From Prorocentrum cordatum (lineage: Eukaryota; Sar; Dinophyceae; Prorocentrales; Prorocentraceae), in assembly GCA_963575745.1 (NCBI GenBank), contig CAUYUJ010014171.1, positions 610,186-674,185 on the forward strand: 64,000 bases of DNA, written 5' to 3'. Each line of letters starts with the position of its first letter. The first letter of the stretch is position 1. A program made the position numbers and the translations under genes. The notes below the pieces were generated by a model, which saw nothing but the letters and a program-made list of their open reading frames with translations, made no database searches and had not been told where the DNA came from. This document shows positions 22,600 through 33,110 of this stretch, piece by piece.

Positions 22600-23300
22600 C
22601 CAGAAGCACCTCGAGAAGCATCGCGGCGGGGGCGCCAAGCACGCCGACAACGGTGAGGAGATCAGGCTCACCCGGCAGGAGCCGAGGTGCATCTGCGCGC
22701 GAGTGCGGCGGCGATCTGCAGCAATCATGGCCAGAACATCGCGATGGCGGGCTGGGCAGCGGCACCGCCGCTACCTCGCGCTGCGATGAAGAAGATGCAC
22801 GAGAGACATCCTCATGGACCCCAGTTATTGGTCCGGTGCTCACAGCGCGGAGGAGCGAGCCGACGAGCAGTTCGAGCAGCACGACTGTTCAGATGCAGTG
22901 CATGCGAAGAGCAGGTTCGCACGGCAGCGGCACCAGTTGTGGCGCGACCAAAGGTCGAGGAGTTCAATGGGTCTCGACTCGACAAGAACATGCACGCGGT
23001 GCTCGTGATCGTGGATACCGACCGCATTGGATTCTTCAGTGGAGATACGCGCGCGCCCGGGATCGAGGCCGACGGCTGAGTTGGCGAAGACGGCTTTCGA
23101 GCTCGAGTGGCTCGCGTGGCTGGGCCACAGGGCAGTCGAGGTGGACCGGGGCTCTACCTTCATGGGCGAGCCCGAAGTGCTGCGCAACGACCGGGGGCTA
23201 GTCATCAACAGTTCAGCTCCAGAGACCCACGGGCAAATTGGCAAGATCTAGCGCGCGATGCGATGCCTCAAGGAGATGGCGACGAGTGCTTTCATTGCTA
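22600..23300 (+). pseudogene. Copia integrase core, catalytic Glu codon replaced by stop
   Basis: The frame ending at 23251 carries ELEWLAWLGHRAVEVDRGST and then APETHGQIGKI, followed directly by TAG at 23249-23251. In rve-type integrases this is the second catalytic Asp (codon 23144-23146) and the loop leading to the catalytic Glu in GQ-x-G-x-x-E-R. The stop sits 35 codons after the Asp, where the Glu (GAG) belongs, and the reading resumes as RAM beyond it. The first Asp probably lies in LVIVDTDRIGFFSG, in a neighbouring frame upstream (about 23005-23046). Integrase would join element cDNA to host DNA; this copy is dead. Confidence 0.7.
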
Positions 23301-25286
23301 GAGAAGTTCGCGGCCAGGAACCAGCGGCAGCAGCGGCGGGTGGCACGGCGAATGCTTGCAACCAGTTGGTGCGCGGCAGTGGGCGCTAGGGGTCAGACAT
23401 CGACTACTGGCGAGCCAGCGAGCCTGGCTAACCAAGACAACGACCCAGCAGTGGTTTCAAGGGTCGCGGCGAACACATCGTCCTGAAATCGGTTACACCT
23501 ACAGCAGGTGTGCGCAGAGGCTTTCTTCCAGGCAGCGAACCCATCAGCGCTGCGACGCGCGGCAAGGCCCGGCCCGCAGCCAGGACCTGCTCAGCAGGGT
23601 GGTCTACGTATGATATTGAGGTCAGACAAATTCAAGAGTAACCTGCGCGCAAGATCAAGATGGCATGGATATGCCCGATGTTCGGGAAAGGACACGCGTG
23701 GATATTGGCTTTGTCAGAATCAGATACCGATCTTGGGCTCACCGAGCCCCCTCGTAAAGCGACGGAGAACGAGGTGAGCGCGACGCAGATGGCCGACATA
23801 TTCTCAGACGGCGGGCCAGCTCGCGCGCGATCAAGCCAGCGAGGTTTCATCGACCTACGGGGCGAACAGCACAATGCAGCTCGTGATGAACAGCAGTGGG
23901 AGCAGCGGCCAGATCAGCAGCATGATCAGCGACAAGATCTGCGACGCCCAGAACAGGAACCAGCTGATCAACGACGCCTTGCAGAGCGGCCACCACACGG
24001 AGATGTTTCACATCGAGCACCTCTAGCCGAAGCGCAACGGGAACTCGCAGCACCAGCAGCAATGCCAGCCCATGGTGGTGCGATCGACATCAGGCATGCG
24101 GTGGACATGGACAGGAGCAGGAAACGGATATCGGAGTGGCTCACGACAACGATGTTATGCCGACGCGGCAGAGGCTGGAGGACGAGTACGAGCCAGAGCC
24201 AGCTGATCAAGATCAAGCAGAAGAAGACCTTCGAGTAAGACTGCGGCGAGCTCATCCAGCTTGGGGCACGATCCTTGGACCTGTGGCGGCGAGCAATCAA
24301 AGCTGCGGCAGCTGGAGAGCGTCGCCCGTGGACCCCGGATTCCAGACGCGGCGCCTGGGCATGAGAGGGGGGGGGGGTATCCAACTTGGACGCGCGAGAC
24401 CTGGCTCGATATAACTCGATGCAGGATTTGACCGCCAGCCCACAAATTATTGGCGCGGCGTCGATCCAGCCCGCCACCGCGATTGAGGAAATCATTTCGC
24501 ACATGGAGGAAGTTGAAGTTGTACTTCAACCAGGCGCAGCTGCGACGCTCCAAGCTCAAGCTGGACGCCAGGAAGGCCCAGTTGATCAAGCGATCGCGGA
24601 GCCAGAGCAACCGATGGAGGGGCAGCCGAAGAGGGGAACGAGGCGGCAAGAAGCATGCTACCAAGAAGGGCCTGCAGCTCAAGCAGACGAGGACGGGCGA
24701 CGCGTTGGAGGACAAGGGCAATCTTCGGATACTTCCTGCAGTTCAACGTCACAAATGGGGGCGCAGGAAAGCCGAGGAGTCAGCTGCAGCGCCGGCGCCA
24801 GCTTCGCCGACGCACGCGCCGCGCGAGCAGCATGGTGAGGCAGGCAGTGAACATCAGCCAGTCCAAAGCCATTGTGAGCGTTAGGGGAACTCCGTGGCCC
24901 AGGATGAGTTCTTGCTGCATGGCGTGCCGATCGGCATCAGGCGGGTCCAATCGCAATTTGGGCCAACATGCACTTGGCCGACGCCCGACTACCTGTCGAG
25001 GCGTTCGCGGCCGAGCGGACGCGCGCGCAACCCGGGGCCAACGAGCATCTGGAGATCAACCTGCCGTCCCTGGGCGACGACGAGCTGAAGTGGAAGAAGA
25101 TGCAGGGTGCAGCGGACAAGTAATGGAGTGTATTGTGTAAGTACGTGCGAGGCAGCAGCGCACGCATCGGGAGCTGCCGTCGAGAAGATAGACCAGGGCA
25201 AGATCCAAAGTTCTACGGCGGCGTGGACAGGGCCCCGCGACCTTCGGACCGAAGGTGGGGGTCTGCGGCTGAGGATGCGAGGATGA
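23301..25286 (+). pseudogene. Copia integrase C-terminus to RT linker, degraded
   Basis: A string of frames with charged Gln/Arg/Glu-rich composition and no sharp motif. A poly-G run at 24366-24376 interrupts one frame. This is the normal place for the integrase C-terminal and linker regions of such a polyprotein. I could not align it to a domain. Confidence 0.3.
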
Positions 25287-25985
25287 GTTCGGGAACATGT
25301 TGAGGAGAGACTCTCCTACCGTGCCAATCCAAAAGACGTTGTTACTGCGCGGCGTCGCACCGAGCCTCACCTTGGACCTGGTCATCGCAGACGCGAAGGG
25401 GGCCTTTGTTCAAGGCAAGGCTATCACGAGCGAGCTGTTCTTCCGGATCCTGACAAGCTTGGGGAAATTGATTATCCCGGGGGGGACCTGCTGAAGCTGA
25501 AAAAGTGCATCTACGGGGCCAGCGACGCGGCGAGGGCGTGGTACGTAGCCCTACATGAGATTATCATCAGGCTTGGATGGGAAGATTGAAGTTTCGAGCC
25601 GGCGACCTTCATCGAGAGCAACATGCAGAGCAATATCATCGGGGCAATGTGCCTGCGCATGGGTTAGGGCCTCATAGGCGCCAAGAAGGGCGACTCTGAG
25701 GGCGCCAAGATCATGGGTGATTTACGGAAGGAGACCGACTTTGGCAAGGTCAAGTGCGCCAGAACAGAGAAGGCAACGTTTTGTGGCAGGGGCTGCAGGC
25801 AATGCGAGGACGGGAGCATCGACGTTGCCGCGGAGGAATGCGCGAACCCGACGCAGACGGCACGCGCATTCCGCGGGCGCAGCAGAGCACCGGGCGGCAA
25901 GTTGACCCAAGCTGAACATCGAGGACAACAACTGGTGGCGGGCCAGTCGCAGCGGGCTGCGCGCACGAGTTGCTTCTAAGAGGCT
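25287..25985 (+). pseudogene. Copia reverse transcriptase (RVT_2 type), inactivated
   Basis: Two adjacent motifs identify it: DLVIADAKGAFVQGKA (about 25377-25420; the DVKGAFLQG motif with the first catalytic Asp) and LKKCIYGASDAARAWYVAL (about 25499-25555; the LKKSLYGLKQA-type motif of copia RT). The first piece ends at a stop, and the second piece is reached by a frame change near 25490. The expected VDD catalytic loop near 25650 reads LRMG followed by a stop, so the active site is lost. Further stops lie at about 25588 and 25664. Confidence 0.8.
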
Positions 25986-26138
25986 TTCGGGACATCTCGA
26001 CTGGCATCTAGTCTGGGAGAGCAGACGGCGAAGGACATACAGGACGGCAGCGCAGCTATCGGGAGGATTCAGAAGCGAACCGACCTGCTGATTAGGTCCG
26101 CGGCTGGCCTCAACCTATGGGAAACCGCGGCGATCAAC

Positions 26139-26651
26139 GTGGCGGACGGTGCCTTGGACAATTTGCCGAAGCACCGAGCGCAGCGTGATCGCTTCATCCT
26201 GCCGGGCGACTGGCAAGATCAAAGGCGATCATTGCAACCAGTGCAACGTGCACTCTGTTGGATGGCAGTTCCCCGCATGCAACGAGCGATGCGATCAACT
26301 CTATCGGCGGAGGCGCAATCATGTGCAGATTCAGTGGACTTGTTGATATGGGCGCGGTCTACCCTTGCGGAGACCGCGTGCCCCAGGATGGGCGCCGTTG
26401 ATATTGCGCGTGACGCCTACCCGGCGAAGTGCACTGCCGCGACAGACTGCAAGAGCTCATGCGCTACGATCACCATGGGAACGGTTTCCATGGCGGATCG
26501 GGGGGCATCTCTGGAAGCGGCCACATTGCGACAACCTTTCAAGGGGGAGTTTGAAGCGGGTCGCGGGCGAGCAGACGTTGGCGGATTGCTTAGCCGAGGT
26601 GATCCCAGGAGGCTCGTGCTCACTTCGAACCTGCGGTTTATTGGGGCCTGA
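26139..26651 (+). pseudogene. Copia RNase H remnant
   Basis: Open for 170 codons. AMRSTLSAEAQSCADSVDLL (about 26289-26346) matches the S-T-x-x-A-E box holding a catalytic Glu of copia RNase H, and AATDCKSS (about 26440) matches the next acidic box (TD-x-KS). In the overlapping frame near 26565, RVAGEQTLADCLAEV resembles the closing box WV-x-x-x-x-QLAD-x-LTK. A frameshift therefore lies between. It would degrade the RNA strand of the RNA-DNA hybrid; this copy is broken. Confidence 0.65.
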
Positions 26652-26810
26652 TTCGAGGGCGTTATTCATGCGCGGGCGGGATTTGGTTAGACTTGAGAAA
26701 GTGGTAGGGACGAAAGAGGTCGAGGGGCGCAACGCGAAGATGGCGAAGCATGTCAAGCAGGAGTTGCCGACGACGCCGAGGGCAACAACGTCAAGATCTC
26801 GACCTGGCCG

Positions 26811-27311
26811 GTGGAGGTGTGCAACTACAGGGGCGAGTGCCTCTACGACGATGAGGACGATGGTCAGGGCGGGGATGAAGATGCCGAAGCGTTCCACATG
26901 GGCGACGCGATGGGCAATCAGCCGATGGAGAGGAGTGGCGCACAGAAGACTTCGCAGATACCTGGCCCTGTTGCAGTTGTGCTTCAATTCTGCACACTTG
27001 CAGTGTATGGAGTTTGTGTTTCAGTGGCTCCTGCGGTGGTGACTGTGGTCTTTATCGCGATTGGAATTGTTCTTGTCATTTACAGAGCGCAGCCGAAGCA
27101 GGGCAGCGACCATAATCTTGGCATGTTAGTGCCAATGGAGGTGGACAGCTTAGGCAGCGACAACCTGTTTCAGAAGGAAAGTCCTCGTTCCCTCAAGACC
27201 GAGAAAATCAAGAAGCTGACAAAGCGCGAGGATCTGAATATCGCGGGGCACGATGGTGAATTTACGCAGGAGGTTTCGATCTACCTGGGCGAAAGTGCAC
27301 TTCTGATGTAG
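26811..27311 (+). CDS. Membrane-spanning frame downstream of copia RNase H
   Basis: Open for 166 codons. The N-terminal 60 residues are acidic (DDEDDGQGGDEDAEAF). Residues about 53-92 are strongly hydrophobic, enough for one or two membrane passes (VVLQFCTLAVYG, then APAVVTVVFIAIGIVLVIY). The rest is hydrophilic and Lys/Glu-rich. It directly follows the RNase H end, in the position where some plant and animal LTR elements carry an env-like frame. I recall hydrophobic tails at this site in dinoflagellate copia elements. There is no evidence for fusion or receptor binding, and no ATG at the frame's start (GTG). Confidence 0.4.
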   Translation: MEVCNYRGECLYDDEDDGQGGDEDAEAFHMGDAMGNQPMERSGAQKTSQIPGPVAVVLQFCTLAVYGVCVSVAPAVVTVVFIAIGIVLVIYRAQPKQGSDHNLGMLVPMEVDSLGSDNLFQKESPRSLKTEKIKKLTKREDLNIAGHDGEFTQEVSIYLGESALLM

Positions 27312-27323
27312 TCATCGATCATA

Positions 27324-27524
27324 ATGGGAGCCAAGCGTATCAAGAATGGGAGGCACGAGTGCAAGGCTTTCAATGATATCTACGACAAGGACACGCACTA
27401 CGCGAACTGTCTGGAAAGATGCACGGAGTTGGACGTCGACGAGAGCCGCGGCTACAGCCGATTCCTGGCGATCAAAACGTACGCGGCATACCAAATCAGT
27501 AAGGCAGCTACGCAAAAAGGCTGA
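27324..27524 (+). pseudogene. Small tail domain of copia element
   Basis: Open 66 codons reading KNGRHECKAFNDIYDKDTHY, later SRFLAIKTYAAY. The G-x-H/Y-x-x-K-x-F-x-x-I-Y-x-x-D-x-x-Y arrangement resembles a short GKYKGKTF-type domain found in exonuclease X-like proteins and at the 3' end of some dinoflagellate retroelements. This is an inference from the pattern only; no function is claimed. Confidence 0.3.
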
Positions 27525-27904
27525 TATCCTTTACCAAAAACGCGATGGATGAGAACACTGGTGGCCATATGATGGGATTACCTGTGATAAGCTCAGGTGA
27601 AGATTCCATGACATTGATATATTATGTTCGGTGTCCCGAGTCCAGCAGCGTAACACTCTTGAGCATTATGCTGGGTTGTGTTTTCTTGGGCCTTCTTGGG
27701 AGTGCTCTTTGGAACGATCTTTGGGGGTATGACGGCTTCTTTGGGGTCGTCGTGGACCGTCTTGGGGCTCTTTGGGATCGTTTTGGGAGCGCGTCGGGAG
27801 GCGTGGAGCTCTCTGGGGCCGTCTTGAGGGTTACCCGAGAGGCCCAGGGTGGGCCAAATTCGTTAGGGAAGGGGGGGGTCCGGGGTCCCTGGCCTTGTGC
27901 ATAT
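27525..27904. other. Non-coding; TTGGG-rich tract
   Basis: From about 27680 to 27870 the sequence repeats CTTGGG, TCTTTGGG and similar words, a member of the dispersed CTTGGGGCC family. Confidence 0.5.
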
Positions 27905-27948
27905 ATGTATGTATGTATTTTTGTATTTATGTTTATATATGGTATGTG

Positions 27949-27980
<32 letters not shown>

Positions 27981-28010
27981 CGTATGTATGTATGTATGTA
28001 TGTATGTATG

Positions 28011-28069
<59 letters not shown>

Positions 28070-28120
28070 GTATATATGTATATGTATATATAAATGTATG
28101 TATATATGTATGTATATGGA
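27905..28120 (+). repeat. TATG/TATATG microsatellite
   Basis: About 50 bases of mixed TATGT, then TATG tetranucleotides (to about 28015), then TATATG hexanucleotides to 28075, then mixed copies. It is the most AT-rich part of the left half of the window. Confidence 0.95.
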
Positions 28121-28973
28121 ATCCGCATCATGGGCAACTTGTTTGCCAGGTGCCGCTCGGCTTTTGGAGCTTCCAGATATTGGTTTTAACTGTGTGGTAC
28201 CGACGGCCGATTTCAGAGAGCTCCCGCGACCCCTTTTCGATCCAGAGAAGGGTGTTTCAAAATTGTCCTACGCAGAAGAAGGGGATGAAGGCGTGGCCCG
28301 CCGTCCGCACCGCTCGGAGGAGGGCGAGCTGACTCTCGCCCGACGACCTAGTGCATCTGGCAGTCCGCTGGACGCTCTGGCCACTAGTCGCTCGCTGCTA
28401 GACGACTGTCAGAACTGGCGCTCGCTCCGGAGAGAGAGAGAGAGAGAGATATAACAAACAACAATAAAATGAGAGAGATGGGGGAAAAGAGAGAGAGAGG
28501 ATCAAACAACCAAATAAAGAAAATGAAGAAAGAACTAAAGACAGAAAAAAATAACGAAATAAAGAAGTAAAGAAAGAGGGACACAACATAACGGTGTTCC
28601 CGTCTCCGCGCGGGCCCCGCAGGCCCCGCGGCGGACGCGACGGGCGCCGCCGCGCCTCTCGCGCTGTCCATGAGGGGGGGCGACGCGGAGATGCTGGCGG
28701 ACGTGAAGGCTGGCCACCCTTCCCTGCGATTCGGCTGCCCGTGGCGGCCCTCCCTGGCGTTATTCCGATTGTTCAACACTTGGATGGGGCCTCCCGGAGG
28801 CTTGTCGCCACCACGGCTGGATCCACTCCGAGAGTTGGCCAGGACGGCCCCCGGGAGAGGTCAATTGGGGAGCCCTTCTGAGCGGAGCTGGGCCAGGCGG
28901 GAGAGCCGCCGCGCAGCCTCACTTTCTCCACCTTCGCTACCCTCGCCACCCACCCCTCACGCACCCCTTGCGC
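28121..28973. other. No recognisable gene
   Basis: GA dinucleotides at 28431-28450, an A-rich stretch at 28500-28580, then ordinary GC-rich sequence. No gene identified. Confidence 0.4.
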
Positions 28974-29098
28974 GCAGTGACGCCCTCACGCCCTGGCTGC
29001 TGCCATTGGGGTGGGCACGCACGACGCCAGTGTTGCGCGCAGTGACGCCCTCACGCCCTGGCTGTTGCCATAGGGGTGGGCACGCACGACGCCAGTGT
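28974..29098 (+). repeat. 63-bp tandem duplication
   Basis: GCAGTGACGCCCTCACGCCC starts at about 28975 and again at about 29038. Both units end with GCACGCACGACGCCAGTGT. Confidence 0.9.
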
Positions 29099-29309
29099 GC
29101 TCTTCGCCTTCCCCCTCTTCCGCTGTCCTCCCCTTGCTGCAGTCCTCCCTGGTTACTCGCACTTCGCATATTCGACCGCGCGCTTCACGTGGCAAGCTCA
29201 GGAATATCACGTTTGCTTCAACGCGAGACGTTGTCGTGGAAACAAAGGTCACGCCCTCACGCCCTGGCTCATGCGCACCCTTTATCGCACGCCGCCACTA
29301 CACCCTCAC

Positions 29310-29755
29310 ATCCTCAGAACATCCCGCTTTCGCACCTCAACGCTCTCGCGGCCCTCGCCATCCTCACCCAAATTCTTTCCCACATCGTCACTATCACCGT
29401 AACGATCATTGTCACCGTCGCAGTTATTGTTGCCGGGCTCGCCACCGCCCTATCATTGGTCTCAGCCTCAATATCAGCCTCATTATCAGCTTTACCCTCA
29501 GCCTCAGCCTCACCTTCGGCCTCACTTTCAGCCTCACCTTTTGCCTCATCGTCAGCCTTCTCAGCCTTCCGCTCAGCCTGAGTCTCATCGTCACGCTCAC
29601 TTTCACCCTCGCCCTCGCCGTAACCGTCACTGTTACCCCTCGTCCTCTCCTTCTCCTTCTCTTTCGTTGCCTCCCTCCTCCTCCTCCTCCCCCTCCTCCT
29701 CCTCCTCCTCCTCCTCCTCCTCCTCCTCCTCCTCCTCCTCCCCCTCCGCGTGGGC
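29310..29755 (+). repeat. CTCAGCCTCA-type repeats and TCC tract upstream of the DUF711 gene
   Basis: Degenerate TCAGCCTCA words (29455-29590) lead into a long pyrimidine tract, mostly TCC, at about 29641-29755. The tract ends about 95 bases before the DUF711 start codon and is followed by several AG dinucleotides (for example near 29792 and 29814). It could serve as the polypyrimidine tract of a trans-splice acceptor for the spliced leader. That role is inferred. Confidence 0.6.
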
Positions 29756-29851
29756 TCTGTCGGCCGCGTGCGGTCGCCTGTCCGAGCTGCCAGCTGAGCC
29801 CTCTGCCCGGTCCAGGCGCCGACCCACGGGGCGCGCGGCCGCCGCGGCGCG

Positions 29852-31503
29852 ATGAAGGTGCGTTCGATCACGTACTTCCACGCCGCGGGCTCGCTGGACG
29901 AGGCCACCGACATCATGCGCACGGCCGGCCGGGTCCTCGCCACGGCCAAGTCCGTGGTCTTGGCCGCGGGGTTCGAGGTGCAGACCGTGCGGGCGGCCAC
30001 GAATTCCTTCGAGGACTTCCTGCCGGCGGGCTTGCCCGCGGCCGACGCCGCGAAGGCGCTGGCCCGGCTGGAGGCGGCGGCCGAGGGTGTCGACTTCGTC
30101 TCTGTGGGACCTGCGGTCGCGCGCCTGGACGTGATGGAGCTGGCGCTAGGAGGCGAGACCCAGAAGACCTTCTTCACGGTGCCCGTGGCGCTGACTGATG
30201 CCGGCGTGCCGGACCGCGCCAGGGCACTGGACGCTGCGGGGGTCGTCTGCCGCCTGGGCGCAAAGGCTCCGGTCAAGACCTCGCAGGTACCCGATCTCTT
30301 CCGCCTGACGGTGACCAGCAATTTGGACGCCGGCACTCCGTACTTCCCTGGCGCCTTCTGGCAGAAGGGCAGGGCGCCCGCGCTGGCGCTGGCGCTTGAA
30401 GATTCGGGGCTGGTCAAGCAGGCGCTCGCGGGCGCCGCCTCGCTGGATGATGCCAAGGCCTCGCTGCGCAAGGCCTTCGAGGGCAGGCTGGCGCCTCTGG
30501 AAGCTGCCGCGGAGCGAGCGGCGGAGGCGGCGGGCGTGGAGTACGCAGGCATCGACTGCTCGTTGGCGTCCGCTGCCAACCCGGCCGAGAGCATGGTGGA
30601 CGCCTACGAGTCTCTCGGCCTCGGGGGCATGGGCGGCGCAGGCACGCTGACCATCTCGGCGATGATCACCTCGGTGCTCAAGTCCCTGCCCGTGAGGCGC
30701 TGCGGCTACAGCGGGCTGATGATGCCCGTGACGGAGGACGCCGGGCTCGCAAGGCGTGCGGTGGAGGGTCGGCTGTCCGTGCAGCAGCTGCTCTTCTACT
30801 CCGCGGTGTGCGGCACGGGCATCGACACCGTGCCCGTGGAGGGCTCCACGAAGCCTGATCGGCTGGCCGCGGTCTACATGGACATGTGCTCGCTGGCCTT
30901 CCGCCTTGGCAAGCCGCTCAGCGCGCGGCTGTGGCCAGTCGCGGGCAAGGAGGAGGGTGACATGACCGAGGTCTACGGGTAAGGGCAACGGGAGGTACTG
31001 GCCCAGGGGGGGGGAAAGCATCGACCCCCAATCACCCGTTCATGGCCAATCGGGGTTTGGGCCTCCTACCCCGCCCAGGAGCGTGGTGCTGCTTCGCCAC
31101 CGGGGGGCCCATCACCGATCCATCGGCGATGCGTCGCGATTGCAAGTCAATGCGTCCCCCCCTGAGCCAGTCCCTCCCCCCATCGCTGCGTCCCCCCCCC
31201 AAGGTGGACAACCCCTTCTTCGTGAACTCGAGGGTGCTCTCTGTGGACCCCGTCGCTCCGCGGGGTTCTGCGGGCCTGGGCCCGTCAGCGCCGCAGGCCG
31301 TACACGCGGGGCTGTTGGGGGCCATCTCGGACGGGCTTCAGCCGAAGCAGGCGACCGTGCTGGCCGACACGCCGGAGGCGCTGGTCCTTCGGCTCCTCGC
31401 GGCGAGCAAAACAGGGCAGGGCTGCACTGGCAGGAGGTATCCACGTCCACCAGTTTCCGCAGTCGTGCCCTGGGACCTCCAGGAGTTGTGGGCTTGTGGG
31501 TAA
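29852..31503 (+). CDS. DUF711 / UPF0210 family protein, two exons
   Basis: Exon 1 (29852-30970) encodes 373 residues and exon 2 runs from 31204 to the stop at 31501-31503. The start ATG gives MKVRSITYF, the usual N-terminus of the family, soon followed by VQTVRAATNSFEDFL. The middle has LTVTSNLDAGTPYFPGAFW and then IDCSLASAANPAESM. The conserved end has RRCGYSGLMMPVTEDAG, CGTGIDTVPVEGSTKPD and KPLSARLWPVAGKEEGDMTE. Across the intron it continues VDNPFFVNSRVLSVD, the usual family C-terminus. DUF711 proteins occur in bacteria, archaea and some eukaryotes; no reaction is established for them as far as I know. Codons end mostly in G/C and the frame is undamaged, so this is the one likely active host gene here. 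The residues after about 31250 fit the family less well, so the true stop could differ. Confidence 0.88.
30971..31203 (+). other. Intron of the DUF711 gene, 233 bp
   Basis: Boundaries are GACCGAG|GTCTAC and CCCCAAG|GTGGAC, a GT-AG intron with AG|GT at both exon edges. Joining them is in phase and gives DMTE then VDNPFF, the order expected in the family. Reading through instead gives a stop at 30980-30982. A C-rich tract precedes the acceptor. Confidence 0.8.
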
Positions 31504-31558
31504 ATACGATGATCCCCAGGACGCGTGTTACCTCCTACGGAGGCGTTTTTTTCGACGT

Positions 31559-31607
31559 ATGGGGGCCTTCTGAAGAAGCCCCCAGGCCCTTCTGAGAAGG
31601 CCCCCAA
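31559..31607 (+). repeat. Hairpin repeat, copy 1
   Basis: The arms GGGGGCCTTCT and AGAAGGCCCCC enclose GAAGAAGCCCCCAGGCCCTT-type sequence that is itself partly self-complementary. A second copy lies at 31817-31870. Confidence 0.8.
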
Positions 31608-31702
31608 ATATCGAACGCTGTTCGCCTCAACTGCCAGTCCTTCACCGGCTGTTGCGTGACGTTGGTTATGATGACAATCCAATCACGATTCTGATGTTAC
31701 GA

Positions 31703-31760
31703 CTTCTTCTTCTTCTTCTTCTTATTCTTCTTCTTTTTCTTCTTCTTTTTCTTCTTATTT
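31703..31760 (+). repeat. TTC trinucleotide tract
   Basis: CTTCTTCTT with a few TTA and TTT interruptions, lying between the two hairpin copies. Confidence 0.9.
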
Positions 31761-31816
31761 TGTCTCGCCCTGTGTTCTGCGATCAAGGGCACGACGGGCA
31801 CGAATGCGTTTCTTCC

Positions 31817-31870
31817 CCCCCCCGGGGGCCTTCTGAAGAAGCCCCCGCGCCCTTCTGAGAAGGCCCCGGG
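31817..31870 (+). repeat. Hairpin repeat, copy 2
   Basis: Same order as copy 1: CCCGGGGGCCTTCTGAAGAA, then GCCCCC, then CCCTTCTGAGAAGGCCCCG. Same orientation as copy 1, 258 bases away. Confidence 0.8.
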
Positions 31871-32596
31871 CCTCCCATGAAGCCCCTGGCATCCTTCGCA
31901 GGCCGCCCCTCTCGCGCCACCTCCTTCGCGCCGCCAGGCTCCGTTTTTCAGGGGCCCGAGTTCTTCGAAAGAGCACTCGGTCTCTTCCAGAAGGCCCAGG
32001 CCTCCGACGGTACGTTTTATTGGAGGGGCCTTACGGCCGGTGCCGCCGACCCTCATGATGCAGGAGGGGTTCAGAGGTCGAGAAGGTTGTAAGGCTCCCA
32101 TGAGGCTTCCGAGCTTGCTGCACTAGAGGGCTCCGTGATGCTGAAAACCTTCGAACGGAAATCCAACGAGGAGGAGGAGGATATCATAGGGGGCCTTTGT
32201 GGTTCCCGCATGTCTCTCAGGGCTCATGGCTGCATCATGCGGCTACGTTGGATCTTCTTGGAGCAATCGTGCTGCCGTCCTTGGCGTTATCGGATCATCC
32301 TCGCCTGTTCTGAGAGCATCGTGGACCATTTCGGTTGCAAGACATGTTCATCTTGGCCATGCTTGTTTTTTGGAAGAAATAAGATTGACCGTCTGGGAGT
32401 GTATACTTGGCCAAGTTAGCCGTTATGGAGGCCACTTTAAATCGTCGGGGGACTGTATGCGGACATTCTCGTGGCCTCTTGGGTTGATTGGGCGTTACTG
32501 TGTAGGCTCTCTGGACTCTGGTGAGGCCGACGAGAGCCAGAAAGGGCAAGAACGCCAGCAGCATTGAGCGGCATGGTCAAGATCGCTGAGTAGCGG
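31871..32596. other. No recognisable gene
   Basis: Short frames only. Words resembling the hairpin repeat (AGAAGGCCC, CTCTTCC) persist to about 32010. Confidence 0.4.
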
Positions 32597-33110
32597 CATT
32601 CTGGGAGCCTTTCGGACCTCTTGGATGCCTCTTGGCGGCGTCTTGGGGCTGCCGCCTTCTTGGGGGCCTCTTGGAGCTTTGTGGGGGCCTCTCGGTAGTT
32701 TCTTGGAGCCTCGTGGGAGCGTCTTGGAGCGGTAAGGTTGAAATGTCGGTTCGTGTTCCCTCTTGGGGCCACTCTGGGAGAGTTTTCGGGACCCTCTCGG
32801 GCCGTCTTGGAGGCCGCTTGGGCCGTGTTTTTTTTTTCAGAGAGTCTCGGCGCCTTCTGGAGGGCCTCGTGGGCAATCTTTGGAGCCTCGTGGGCCGCAT
32901 TGGAGCGTCGGGAAGCCGAAAAGAGAGAAACGCAAAAATTGCTCCAAAACATCAGGGGATTCAAAATGTGTTGCCTTTTGGGGTCTTCGTGGGAAGTTTC
33001 GTAGGAGTGTTTTTAAATGGCCTCTTGGGGTATATTGGAGGCTTCATGTGCTGTCTGGAGGCCACATTGGGCGGCTTGGAGCGATCTTTGGGCGACTGGG
33101 CTCTCTTGGG
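32597..33110 (+). repeat. Dispersed CTTGGGGCCTC-type repeat
   Basis: Words such as CCTCTTGG, GTCTTGGGG and CTCTTGGAGC recur every 15-30 bases, giving Pro/Gln/Glu/Ala-rich frames on the minus strand. The same style of repeat occurs at 35790-36145 and 27680-27870. Confidence 0.7.

Larger units (their letters stand above)
19965..27524 (+). mobile_element. Decayed Ty1/copia-type retrotransposon
   Basis: Recognisable parts come in copia order on the plus strand: gag zinc knuckle (about 20498-20545), a methyltransferase-like domain (about 22080-22480), integrase core (about 22980-23290), reverse transcriptase (about 25290-25980), RNase H (26139-26651), then a membrane-spanning frame and a small tail domain. 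Stops and frameshifts are frequent. No long terminal repeats could be identified by eye at either end, so the boundaries are approximate. The left end abuts the 103-bp satellite and the right end abuts a TTGGGG-rich tract. The integrase-before-RT order is what separates copia from gypsy elements. Confidence 0.8.
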
